Source: Nakamurella aerolata (lineage in GTDB: Bacteria; Actinomycetota; Actinomycetes; Mycobacteriales; Nakamurellaceae). Taken from it: a DNA stretch of 61,640 nucleotides. The stretch spans positions 210,673 to 272,312 of the forward strand of contig NZ_JABEND010000007.1 of assembly GCF_013002705.1 (NCBI RefSeq), given 5' to 3'. Below are positions 1 to 7,260 of this stretch, piece after piece. The notes under the pieces are model-generated. The model searched no databases. It was given only the letters and a program-made list of their open reading frames with translations, and was not told where the DNA came from. The translations under genes were made by a program, and so were the position numbers. The stretch's first letter is position 1. Each line of letters starts with the position of its first letter.

Positions 1-700
1 TTCCGCGCTCAGACACGGCGCGGCCGCTTCGCAGCGCAGCCGGTTGGATAGCAGCGCAGCCGGTTGGATAGAGGTACCCGCCCGAGGGGCATCGAGTGTG
101 CAGGCGCTTCCGCGGAAGCGCGGGTGGAGCGCCCGGCCGGCGCAGGCGGGCGAAGCCCCGCCGCACTTCGTCCGCGAAGGCTGGCGCAAAGCGCCTCCGC
201 GGAAGCGCGGGCCGGGTTCGCGGCGGGGCGAGGCACATGAAGTTCCGCTGGCGCTTCGTCCGCGAAGTGGGCGGCCACGGCTGACAGGTGTTTGCGGCGG
301 TGGCGCTTCCGCGGAAGATCGTGCACCGTCTACGGGACACTATCTTCCGCGCTGAGACGCGACGCGGTCGCCGCGCGATCACAGTCGGGCTCGACACGCG
401 ATTCGATGCCAGCCGCCCAGACCCGCGCGGATCGGGCGGTCTACAACACGACGGGGTACAACCGGGCTACCAGCCGCCCAGGCCGCGCGGACCGGGCCGG
501 GGGTCGGCCCGGACCCGGCCCTGCCGGTGCGCTGCGAGGCCGATCGTCCTAGAGTTCGCAGTGCACCGAGTTCGCAGTGCACCGAGTTCGCAGCGCAGCG
601 CGAACTGGCTGGACCTGGCAGCGCGGTGCCGTGGAGCTCGCAGTGGCGTTGCTCACTCCGCCGCACGGGCGCAGCACAACTCGCCGACATTTAGTTGACA
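1..700. repeat. Repeat- and palindrome-rich non-coding stretch
   Basis: No convincing gene is visible here; several open frames overlap on both strands and none has protein-like composition. Seen directly: a 20-bp tandem duplication at 31-50 and 51-70, a 16-bp unit beginning gagttcgcagtgcacc repeated about three times at 552-599, a related ~23-bp motif at 1-23 and 345-367, and several copies of a palindrome. The palindrome cgcttccgcggaagcg is perfect at 105-120, nearly perfect at 192-207 and partial at 304-317, with looser relatives near 166 and 252. This looks like an intergenic repeat accumulation, not a degraded gene. Confidence 0.6.
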
Positions 701-725
701 TGTCAGGAATAACGTCGCCTACCGT
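695..725 (+). promoter_or_regulatory. Possible promoter of the YceI gene
   Basis: A consensus -35 hexamer ttgaca lies at 695-700, with taccgt at 720-725 as a weak -10 at a long 19-nt spacing. It is about 60 nt upstream of the YceI start codon. The overlapping tgacatgtca palindrome could also be a protein-binding site. Weak evidence only. Confidence 0.3.
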
Positions 726-786
726 TTGTTGAGAGCTCATGTAAATCCGCCGTCGACTGCCGACGGTGACCATCGAAAGGACGCTC

Positions 787-1371
787 ATGACCACCCCTAC
801 TACCACCACGATGGCTCCGGGCACCTGGACCGGCGACCCGGCTCACTCCGACGTTTCCTTCAAGGTGCGGCACATGGGCGTTGGCAAGGCCCGTGGTTCG
901 TTCCAGCTGCAGTCTGCCCAGCTGACCATCGGTGACGGTGGTCTCGCCGATGGCACCGTGACGGCCGTCATCGACGCCACCTCCGTCGACACCCGTAACG
1001 ACCAGCGCAACGAGCACATCAAGTCGCCCGAGTTCCTCGACGTCGCGACGTACCCGACCATCGAGTTCCGGTCCACCGGCGTCAAGGACTTCGACGGCGA
1101 GACCTTCACCCTGACCGGCGATCTGACCGTGCACGGCACCACCAAGCCGATCGAGCTGGCCACCGAGTTCCTCGGCGCCGGCACCGACGCTTACGGCATG
1201 CAGCGCGCCGGATTCTCCGCCTCCACCACGCTGTCCCGTGCCGAGTTCGGCGTGGACATCCAGATGGGCTTCGGCGCCGGTAACGCCGTGGTGGCCGACA
1301 AGATCGAGATCTCCCTCGACATCGAGTTCGTCCTCGACCAGGGCGAGCAGGGCGACCAGTCCGCCAGCTGA
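787..1371 (+). CDS. YceI-family lipid-binding-like protein
   Basis: A 194-residue protein of the YceI family: lipocalin-like beta-barrels that bind isoprenoid or other amphiphilic ligands, of uncertain cellular role. The family signature begins after a Thr-rich start, with WTGDPAHSDVSFKVRHMG near residues 18-36, and the usual pattern of alternating charged beta-strands runs to a C-terminal DKIEISLDIEF strand. No signal peptide is visible, so the protein is probably cytoplasmic, as is common for actinobacterial members. The ATG at 787 is chosen over the in-frame start at 766 because gaaagga lies a few bases upstream of it and the extension adds no family sequence. A strong hairpin follows the gene, so it is probably monocistronic. 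Confidence 0.9.
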   Translation: MTTPTTTTMAPGTWTGDPAHSDVSFKVRHMGVGKARGSFQLQSAQLTIGDGGLADGTVTAVIDATSVDTRNDQRNEHIKSPEFLDVATYPTIEFRSTGVKDFDGETFTLTGDLTVHGTTKPIELATEFLGAGTDAYGMQRAGFSASTTLSRAEFGVDIQMGFGAGNAVVADKIEISLDIEFVLDQGEQGDQSAS

Positions 1372-1415
1372 CCCGCCTGCCCGCGCGGCTGAGTCCGCGC
1401 CCGGTCATCACCTCA

Positions 1416-1447
1416 GATCCCCGCCGACTTCATCGTCGGCGGGGATC
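1416..1447 (+). terminator. Intrinsic-type hairpin after the YceI gene
   Basis: A 13-bp perfect inverted repeat, gatccccgccgac (1416-1428) and its complement (1435-1447), surrounds a 6-nt loop 45 nt after the YceI stop. There is no T tract, as is usual for high-GC actinobacterial terminators. Confidence 0.8.
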
Positions 1448-1544
1448 CGACGTATCGGCACCGCCCGGTACGCCGGAACAAAAACCGACCACCGGCCGGG
1501 ACGCTTCAGAGCCCCGACCCACGATCACAACCCGATTCGCACAT

Positions 1545-1595
1545 CACAACCGTTCCAGCGCCCTGAAACGGTTGTGCCGTACCAGAACGGTTGTG
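1545..1595. repeat. Inverted/direct repeat of aacggttgtg
   Basis: The decamer cacaaccgtt (1545-1554) is complemented exactly by aacggttgtg (1567-1576), which recurs at 1586-1595. A partial copy lies at 1526-1534. It sits between two convergent genes, so it may be part of a terminator for the minus-strand acyltransferase gene or a protein-binding array. Confidence 0.5.
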
Positions 1596-1637
1596 CTCGC
1601 CGGGAGTACGCGGGCGTCCTCGCCAGAAACGCGCGGC

Positions 1638-3218
1638 TCACGGGACGCCGACAGCGGCGGCAAGTTCGGCGGTGGCGTCACCGAGCAGTTCGGTGAAGTC
1701 GCTGGTGTCCGGAACTGCCATCCGGTCGGTGGTGAGCCCGTAGAACACCTTGCCGCGGTACGACGTGCACGCCACCGCGAGCGCCTGCCCGGTCACCAGC
1801 GGCGCCACCGGGTACATCGCCGACACCAGGCTGCCTGCGATGTACAGCGGTACCTGCGGCCCTGGCACGTTGGTCACCAGCAGGTTGTACGAACGGCGGG
1901 ACAGTTGCGCGCCGAGTCTGGCACCGAGGGCATGCAACGTCGGCGGGGTGTAGCGACCGAGGGCGGCGAGCGTGTCCGCGCCCAGCTGCCGGCCCGACTC
2001 GCCGACCACCCTGGTGGTGAAAGCCTCTGTCTGGAAAGCGATCTGGTGCAACCGCACCGCCGGGTTGGGTTCACCGACCGGCAGGTCGACCAACAGTGAC
2101 GTCACCGTTGCGACACCGCCTGGGGCGCGTACCGACATCGGCACCAGAGCGCGGATTCCGCTGGCATCTGTTGTCGGCTCGCCGTGGGCCAGCAACCATC
2201 CGCGCAGCGCCCCGGTCAGCACCGTCAGCATCACGTCGTGGACGGTGGCCACCCGACCGGCATCCGGCGCTCCACCGCGCTGGCCGTGGCCGCGACGATC
2301 GGCGGGCACGGCCCGAGTCTGGCCCGACGTCTGTGCCTGCTGCTGGCCGCCGGTCGCGCCGGCCGCCGCGGCCCTGATGGCTCTGAACTCATCGAGGTCG
2401 GCGGCGTAGGTACCGAACCGGCGACTGCCGGCGCCCGCGCCGCCCAGCATGTTGCGCGGCGCCGGCGAGATTGTTTGCTGAACGATCCCGGCGATCCCGC
2501 TGACGGTCCGGGCCACCCGTCCCGCGGTGCTGCGCAGATCGGCAACACCGAGCCGCAGCACATCGGCCATGTCGCTGGGCCGGGCCAGCAGATCGGACAC
2601 CGCGTCCACCAACAGGTCGGCGTCCGACGGGGCCGGTTCCGGCACCCACAGATCGACCGGCTCGGTGGCCCGCGGCTCGGCAGAAAGGTCGAGGATGGCG
2701 GCGGCCAGGTCGACGGCACCGAGCCGGTCCACCATCGCCTCGTGGGTCTTGTTGACGATGGCCACCCTGCCGCCCGCCAGGCCCTCGACCACATAGATCT
2801 CCCAGAGCGGCCGGTCGAGATCGAGCGGGCGCGAGATCAGCCGGCCGACCAGGTCGTTCAGCTGCGCGTCGGTACCTGGCGACGGCAGCGCGGACCGCCG
2901 CACGTGATAGGTGATGTCGAACGATTCGTCGTCGATCCACACCGGCCGGGCCAGCCGCCCCGGCACGGCGCGCACTCGCTGTCGGTACCGCGGCACCAGC
3001 GGCAGCCTGGCCGAGATGTGCGCGAGAATGCGCTCGTAGTCGCTGGTCGCTTCGGCTGCCGGATCCGGCTGCGTAGCCGGCCGTCCGTCAGCGCCCGATC
3101 GCCGGCGACGGGACTTCTCCAGCGGTTCCAGGATGACGACGCCGCCGACGTGGCTGGGTTGCGACTCCCGTTGCGCGTAAAGGAATACCGTGTCCTGCGC
3201 CGACAGCCGATCAGCCAT
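1638..3218 (-). CDS. WS/DGAT-family O-acyltransferase, atypical active site
   Basis: A 526-residue member of the wax ester synthase/diacylglycerol acyltransferase family, which in actinobacteria uses acyl-CoA to esterify diacylglycerol or alcohols for storage lipid. The N terminus MADRLSAQDTVFLYAQ, the PLWE motif near residue 137 and the C-terminal half with LLVTNVPGPQ support this. The catalytic HHxxxDG motif is altered: residues 159-165 read HEAMVDR, so the second, catalytic His is Glu and the Gly is Arg. A Lys/Arg-rich insertion at about residues 36-56 is also unusual. The protein may be inactive, regulatory, or use another residue. In mycobacteria a WS/DGAT gene also lies near secA, so the location is not surprising. 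ATG at 3218. Confidence 0.85.
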   Translation of the reverse strand: MADRLSAQDTVFLYAQRESQPSHVGGVVILEPLEKSRRRRSGADGRPATQPDPAAEATSDYERILAHISARLPLVPRYRQRVRAVPGRLARPVWIDDESFDITYHVRRSALPSPGTDAQLNDLVGRLISRPLDLDRPLWEIYVVEGLAGGRVAIVNKTHEAMVDRLGAVDLAAAILDLSAEPRATEPVDLWVPEPAPSDADLLVDAVSDLLARPSDMADVLRLGVADLRSTAGRVARTVSGIAGIVQQTISPAPRNMLGGAGAGSRRFGTYAADLDEFRAIRAAAAGATGGQQQAQTSGQTRAVPADRRGHGQRGGAPDAGRVATVHDVMLTVLTGALRGWLLAHGEPTTDASGIRALVPMSVRAPGGVATVTSLLVDLPVGEPNPAVRLHQIAFQTEAFTTRVVGESGRQLGADTLAALGRYTPPTLHALGARLGAQLSRRSYNLLVTNVPGPQVPLYIAGSLVSAMYPVAPLVTGQALAVACTSYRGKVFYGLTTDRMAVPDTSDFTELLGDATAELAAAVGVP

Positions 3219-3351
3219 GCGGTCATGCTGTCACAGCGCGCCGCGCCCGCACAGCCGCACAACCCTGCCGCCGCGACCGGCCGGCCCCGACCGGCCGCAG
3301 CAGTAGGTGCGCTGGCCGGTACCTGCCGGGCCTGGCGACGCTCCGTGGAAA

Positions 3352-4638
3352 CTACGCGTCAGCTCGAACCCGCACTGGCGCAACAGTTTTGAACAAGTCG
3401 CGAATGGCCGAGCGCAGCGGCGACGCGGGCGCGGCCTGCAACAGCGGCAGCGCACTGCGCCAAGCCTTGTCGGTGGCGGCACGGTCCTCCGGCAGCACCG
3501 CGAGCACTCCGACGCCCGCGAACCGCGAGACCGCCTGCACGGCTTCGTCCGCGCCGGCAGCGGTGCGCCGCTGCTTGTTCAACAACACCCGCGGGTCGAC
3601 CTGCGGCAGCAGGTCGCCCAACTCGGCAAGGCCGCGCACCAGCCGTTCCACTCCGGGCGGGTCGGCCGCGCCGACCACCAGCACGCCGTCGGCATGTTCG
3701 AGCAGCGTGAGCGTCGCGCCGTTGCGGCGTGGCGCCGCCGTGTCGAACGAGATCTCCTCGTCCGCCTCGATCGCGAATGCGCAGTCGACGACTACCAGTT
3801 CGGCGCTGGCTCTGGCGAGATCCAGCACCGCTGGAATGGCCGACGGCCGAACTTCAGGCCAGCGGTCAGCCCTTGCGATGCCGGTGAGCACTCGCAACGG
3901 ACCCACCTGCCAACTCAGGCCGGCGAGCCCGGCCCGGTCCAGCCGGCCGTTCGCGGCCTGTCGGCAGGCACCGGCAAGACCCGGCGATTCATCAAGCAGC
4001 CCAAGGGCATTCGCCACCACGCCGCCGTACACGTCGGCGTCGATCAACAGGGTGCGCACGCCCGCCTCGGCCGCCTCCGCGGCCAGGTTCAACGCGACCG
4101 TCGTTCGTCCCGGCGCGCCGGCCGGGCCCCACACCGCCAAGACCGTGCCGGACGCGGCGGGCGGTTCCGGTTCCGGTACCCCGGTGATGATGTCGTCGGA
4201 CAGACCTGTCGGCGGCACCGGGCCGGCCGCGTACGGGGCGACCGACGCCGCGGACCACTGCGCCGGTGGGCCCAACTCGGCGTCCAGAGCCGCGGTCCTG
4301 GCCAGGTCGGTGATCGCCAGCGCGCCCACGTCGTCGGCAACAGCCGCCGGAACGCCCATGCGTTCCAGCCGCACCCTGGCCCGCTCGTCCCCGGCGGGGT
4401 AAACGCCGACGACGCTGATCCCGGCGGCAACCAGCCGCCCGACGGTGTCGCTGGACAACCGGCGCAGGTCGGCGGAGACCACGGCGACGGAGGCCTGCCC
4501 GGTACTGGCGACCGCGAGCAGCTCGCTCACATCGACGCACCGCCGGATCACCGGCAGCGGCGCTCCCGGTCGGCTCAGCTCGGCCACCAGGTCGTTTTCC
4601 CACGGCCGGCCGGACCCCGCGGTGAGCAGGCCGCTCAC
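3352..4638 (-). CDS. CpaE/MinD-like ATPase
   Basis: A 428-residue two-domain protein. The first ~140 residues resemble the receiver-like domain of CpaE proteins, and the rest is a ParA/MinD-type ATPase with the loop GPAGAPGRTTVALN and then LLIDADVYGG as Walker B-like strand. The P-loop has Arg where Lys is usual, a variant seen in actinobacterial CpaE-like proteins. CpaE proteins localise Tad/Flp pilus machinery at poles, but no secretion ATPase, TadB/C or pilin gene is nearby, so a pilus role is not shown. Its GTG start overlaps the stop of the SAF-domain gene (gtga, 4635-4638), so the two are translated together. Confidence 0.75.
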   Translation of the reverse strand: MSGLLTAGSGRPWENDLVAELSRPGAPLPVIRRCVDVSELLAVASTGQASVAVVSADLRRLSSDTVGRLVAAGISVVGVYPAGDERARVRLERMGVPAAVADDVGALAITDLARTAALDAELGPPAQWSAASVAPYAAGPVPPTGLSDDIITGVPEPEPPAASGTVLAVWGPAGAPGRTTVALNLAAEAAEAGVRTLLIDADVYGGVVANALGLLDESPGLAGACRQAANGRLDRAGLAGLSWQVGPLRVLTGIARADRWPEVRPSAIPAVLDLARASAELVVVDCAFAIEADEEISFDTAAPRRNGATLTLLEHADGVLVVGAADPPGVERLVRGLAELGDLLPQVDPRVLLNKQRRTAAGADEAVQAVSRFAGVGVLAVLPEDRAATDKAWRSALPLLQAAPASPLRSAIRDLFKTVAPVRVRADA

Positions 4639-5339
4639 CGTGGCCCCGAACTCGGATCCAGCACCAGCATCGGGCTGCCCTGCGGCAGCTTGCGCACCAG
4701 GGTGTCGGCCTGGGCAGCGCTCAACATCAGGGTGACCAGATAGTCGTCAGAACCGGCACCGGACAGCCCACCGGACGACGGAGCCTGCACCTGCTGCACC
4801 GTGACCTGACGCAACAGCAGTTCGGTGGCGCTGTCAGCCGCCGAGCCCGACCCGCCTCCCACCGTCAGGTACAGATCGACCTTGGAGCCGTGTCCCACCC
4901 CCGGAGGCATGCTGCGCGCCGACACGTTCAACGGGACGATCCGGTGGCCGGAACTCTGCGCGGTGACCGCGGCCGCGGGCAACAACTCCCCTTGTCCCAC
5001 AGCATGATTGAGCACCTTGCCGACCGGCGGAGCGACATTTGCCGGCAGATACCCGGTGAGATCGCCGATGCTCACCTCGACCGGGTCGACGTCGTCCGGT
5101 TGCAGCACGGTCCCGGCGGCCAGCGCCCTGGTGGTGGTCCACATCGGTGTCGTGTGTTTGCTGGCACCGACCACCTTGATGCCGACCACCACTGCCGCCA
5201 CCACCAGCACCAGCCCGATCAGTACCCGCGGGTCCAGCCACTTGGGGCGGCCCATCCGGCGCGGCGTCGGCGCCGGCGGCAGCGCAGGACTCGACGATGC
5301 TGCCGGCTCAGCATCGACTCCGGCTTGGGTAGCGGACAT
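4635..5339 (-). CDS. SAF-domain membrane protein (CpaB/RcpC-like)
   Basis: A 234-residue protein with a Pro/Ala-rich cytoplasmic start, one membrane helix at about residues 38-58 (LIGLVLVVAAVVVGIKVV) and an external SAF domain beginning TRALAAGTVLQPDDVDPVEV. SAF domains of this kind occur in CpaB/RcpC, periplasmic factors of Flp pili, and in related actinobacterial proteins. Pairing with a CpaE-like ATPase supports a shared envelope-associated task, although the other pilus genes are missing. ATG at 5339. The C terminus overlaps the GTG of the ATPase gene. Confidence 0.75.
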   Translation of the reverse strand: MSATQAGVDAEPAASSSPALPPAPTPRRMGRPKWLDPRVLIGLVLVVAAVVVGIKVVGASKHTTPMWTTTRALAAGTVLQPDDVDPVEVSIGDLTGYLPANVAPPVGKVLNHAVGQGELLPAAAVTAQSSGHRIVPLNVSARSMPPGVGHGSKVDLYLTVGGGSGSAADSATELLLRQVTVQQVQAPSSGGLSGAGSDDYLVTLMLSAAQADTLVRKLPQGSPMLVLDPSSGPR

Positions 5340-5713
5340 CGCGATCCCCCTCTAGATCGGAAGGCAGCAGGCGCCACGGGTAGCGAGCGCGAAACTTCTG
5401 CGCAGCCTGCCCGGTAGCAACCGCCCGGGGCAAGCACGAAAGTCGCGACTGTGGATAAATCACCCGAGCGTGTGGACAACCACCGTCGTCCAGTTGGACG
5501 GTTGACAACCTGGTTTGCGCCGATTTGCCTCCGATAGAGTGGAGACGTTGCCAGCGCACCGAGCGGCGCGACACCGGCGCAGGCGCCGGCGTGAATGCCC
5601 GCCGCGCGAAGTGCACGGTGCGGATGCCCGGTGCGCGGCTGCGCGGGTTGGTGGTGGGCGCTGACGGCCGCACCGCACCGGGACGGCACAACGCGGAAAG
5701 GGCGGCTCCGACC

Positions 5714-6016
5714 GTGGCTAACGACCGATTTCTGACCCTGGCGGACGTGGCTGACGTACTCAACGTGTCGTTGGACCAGGTCACCGCGCTGCTGCACAAC
5801 GGCGATCTGAAGGGCATTCAGATCGGTGGCCGGCGGCAGTGGCGGGTGGAACGCAGCAAGCTCGAGGAGTACATCGAGCAGGCCTACGCCAAGACCGAGG
5901 CGCAGCTCGCCAGCTCCGGTCGCGGCGCCGGCGCCGCGGACACTCAGGACGCCAACGACGTCCCGGACACCCGAGACGCCCGCAGCGCGGCGGGAGCCAA
6001 GTCAGCGCGGCGCTGA
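5714..6016 (+). CDS. Small excisionase-type HTH DNA-binding protein
   Basis: A 100-residue protein with a MerR/excisionase-type helix-turn-helix in residues 5-55: FLTLADVADVLNVSLDQV, then GDLKGIQIGGRRQWRVE, then a recognition-like helix. An Ala/Asp-rich tail follows. Such BldC/AlpA-like proteins are common, conserved actinobacterial regulators and do not by themselves imply a prophage. The GTG at 5714 is chosen because the family sequence starts immediately after it and gcggaaag lies upstream; the longer frame back to 5525 encodes an Arg/Ala-rich stretch without similarity. It is divergent from the SAF/CpaE pair and may regulate it. Confidence 0.75.
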   Translation: MANDRFLTLADVADVLNVSLDQVTALLHNGDLKGIQIGGRRQWRVERSKLEEYIEQAYAKTEAQLASSGRGAGAADTQDANDVPDTRDARSAAGAKSARR

Positions 6017-6061
6017 CCCACCGCTCGCCCGCCGGCTGTGATGCTCACGATCAGGCTGGCG

Positions 6062-6260
6062 TCGACGTCACAGCGGCGGCCGCGCTCGTCCGGCGGCCGG
6101 CGCTCGTCCGGCGGCCGGCGCCGACGTCACCCGCGGCGGCCGCGCTCGTCCGGCGGCCGGCGCTCGTCCGGCGGCCGGCGCCGACGTCACCAGCGGCGGC
6201 CGCGCTCGTCCGGCGGTCGACACTCGTCCGGCGGCCGGCGCTCGTCCGGTGGCCGGCGCT
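6062..6260. repeat. 60-bp tandem repeat, about 3.3 copies
   Basis: Three successive 60-bp units start at about 6065, 6125 and 6185, each containing two copies of an 18-bp subunit of the type cgctcgtccggcggccgg followed by cgccgacgtcac. The third unit carries a few substitutions and gains extra subunits. The block fills the space between two convergent stop codons (6016 and 6259) and encodes no credible protein. It is a minisatellite-like array that may vary in copy number between strains. Confidence 0.85.
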
Positions 6261-6837
6261 ACCCGAGTGGCTGCGAGCGGACCACCGCGATGGCCGGCAG
6301 CGGCACCAGGGCCGAACGCCGAACCCCGGCCGGACGCCGGAGCTCCCACGCGGCATGTACCGCCATTTCCACGAAATCGGCGCCGATCCGGTCAAGTGTC
6401 CCGGTGACGTCTCCGGCGCCGGCGCTCTGCCCGGCCGAGGTGTCCGCCAGCACCAGCGACACCGGCGCCCGGTCGAGCGCCAACCCGCGCAGCGCGCTGC
6501 GCAGCGTCAGCTTCTGGGCCACCGGACCCAGTGGCCGACCGGTCTTGGCGGTCAGCCCCTCGGCAATCGTCAAGTGCGCCAACGCGACCACGGCGTCCCG
6601 TCCCGGCGCTTCGGCCACCAGTACCCAGTCCGGCCCCACCGTTTTGAGAATGCCGGAGACGGTGACGGCGCCGGCCCGCAGCCGCACCGGCTGCTCCACC
6701 GCACCCAGCAGCCTGGCGACCATCCCCACCGCGCCGAACTCAAGGCGCTGCCGGTCGGCCAGGTCGGCCCACAGTGCCGCCTCGGCCAGTTCGTCGTACT
6801 GCGCCTCAAGATCGGCGAACAGTTGTTCCCAGCGCAT
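6259..6837 (-). CDS. Conserved actinobacterial hypothetical protein
   Basis: A 192-residue soluble protein without a recognisable catalytic motif. It starts with MRWEQLFADLEAQYDELAEA, a helical segment, and continues with beta-rich sequence: a short strand-rich region containing VTVSGILKTVGPDWVLVAEA and, near the C terminus, VTGTLDRIGADFVEMAVHA. These look like two related Sm/OB-like beta-barrel strands. I recall similar proteins near HTH and LysM genes in other actinobacteria, but I cannot assign a function. ATG at 6837 is preferred; an in-frame GTG at 6846 with ggtggga upstream is an alternative. The stop lies at the edge of the 60-bp tandem repeat. Confidence 0.65.
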   Translation of the reverse strand: MRWEQLFADLEAQYDELAEAALWADLADRQRLEFGAVGMVARLLGAVEQPVRLRAGAVTVSGILKTVGPDWVLVAEAPGRDAVVALAHLTIAEGLTAKTGRPLGPVAQKLTLRSALRGLALDRAPVSLVLADTSAGQSAGAGDVTGTLDRIGADFVEMAVHAAWELRRPAGVRRSALVPLPAIAVVRSQPLG

Positions 6838-6984
6838 GGCGCACACCGTGTCAGCGTTCCCACCATCAGGTCAACAACCGCCATCGCCGCGCGCCGCACC
6901 GACACCGACCGATGACGGTGGCCGCCAAGCGATTTCGCCGCCCGCTGTTCCGGCGGCTTCGGCCGGGCCGAGCCGCACACCCGG

Positions 6985-7056
6985 CCGAATGAGCGCGGCT
7001 GAGCGCCGTTCGGACGCCACCCGAATGAGGGCGGCTGAGCGCCGTTCGGACGCCAC
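6985..7056. repeat. 36-bp direct tandem duplication
   Basis: The 36-bp unit at 6985-7020 is repeated at 7021-7056 with a single c/g difference near its start. It lies upstream of the sugar-transporter promoter and contains gccgttcggac, which could form a small hairpin. No coding role is seen. Confidence 0.85.
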
Positions 7057-7109
7057 CCGATCGGGTGCGTTATCGAATCGTTAGAGCCAAACCTCTTGCC
7101 CCGCAACGC

Positions 7110-7121
7110 GAAAACGTTTCC
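7110..7121. promoter_or_regulatory. LacI-family operator upstream of the sugar importer
   Basis: The sequence gaaaacgtttcc is a near-palindrome centred on cg, of the form GRAAACGTTTYC typical of LacI/CcpA-family operators. It lies about 140 nt upstream of the binding-protein start and is the likely target of the LacI-type regulator encoded at the end of the same locus. Confidence 0.65.
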
Positions 7122-7260
7122 AATTCAGAACGCACCAGGGTGCGGGGATCACCCGTGTCCATCGACGACCCGTCACCACACCTCCGGAGCCGAGCCCGCG
7201 ATCCGAACAGAGCGCACCGGGGCCGGTGGGGTGGTCACAGTTCGAAGGAGGTCCGCAAGG

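Noticed and set aside
44-700. Several 60-140-residue frames in the left-edge repeats
   Set aside because: They overlap each other on both strands, are Arg/Ala/Pro-rich, and lack ribosome sites or similarity; they result from high GC and repeats.
2184-3392. A 402-residue plus-strand frame opposite the acyltransferase gene
   Set aside because: Antisense of conserved WS/DGAT codons with Gly/Arg/His-rich composition.
6062-6260. The 60-bp repeats as a CRISPR array
   Set aside because: There are no unique spacers between constant repeats and no cas genes; the units are directly tandem.
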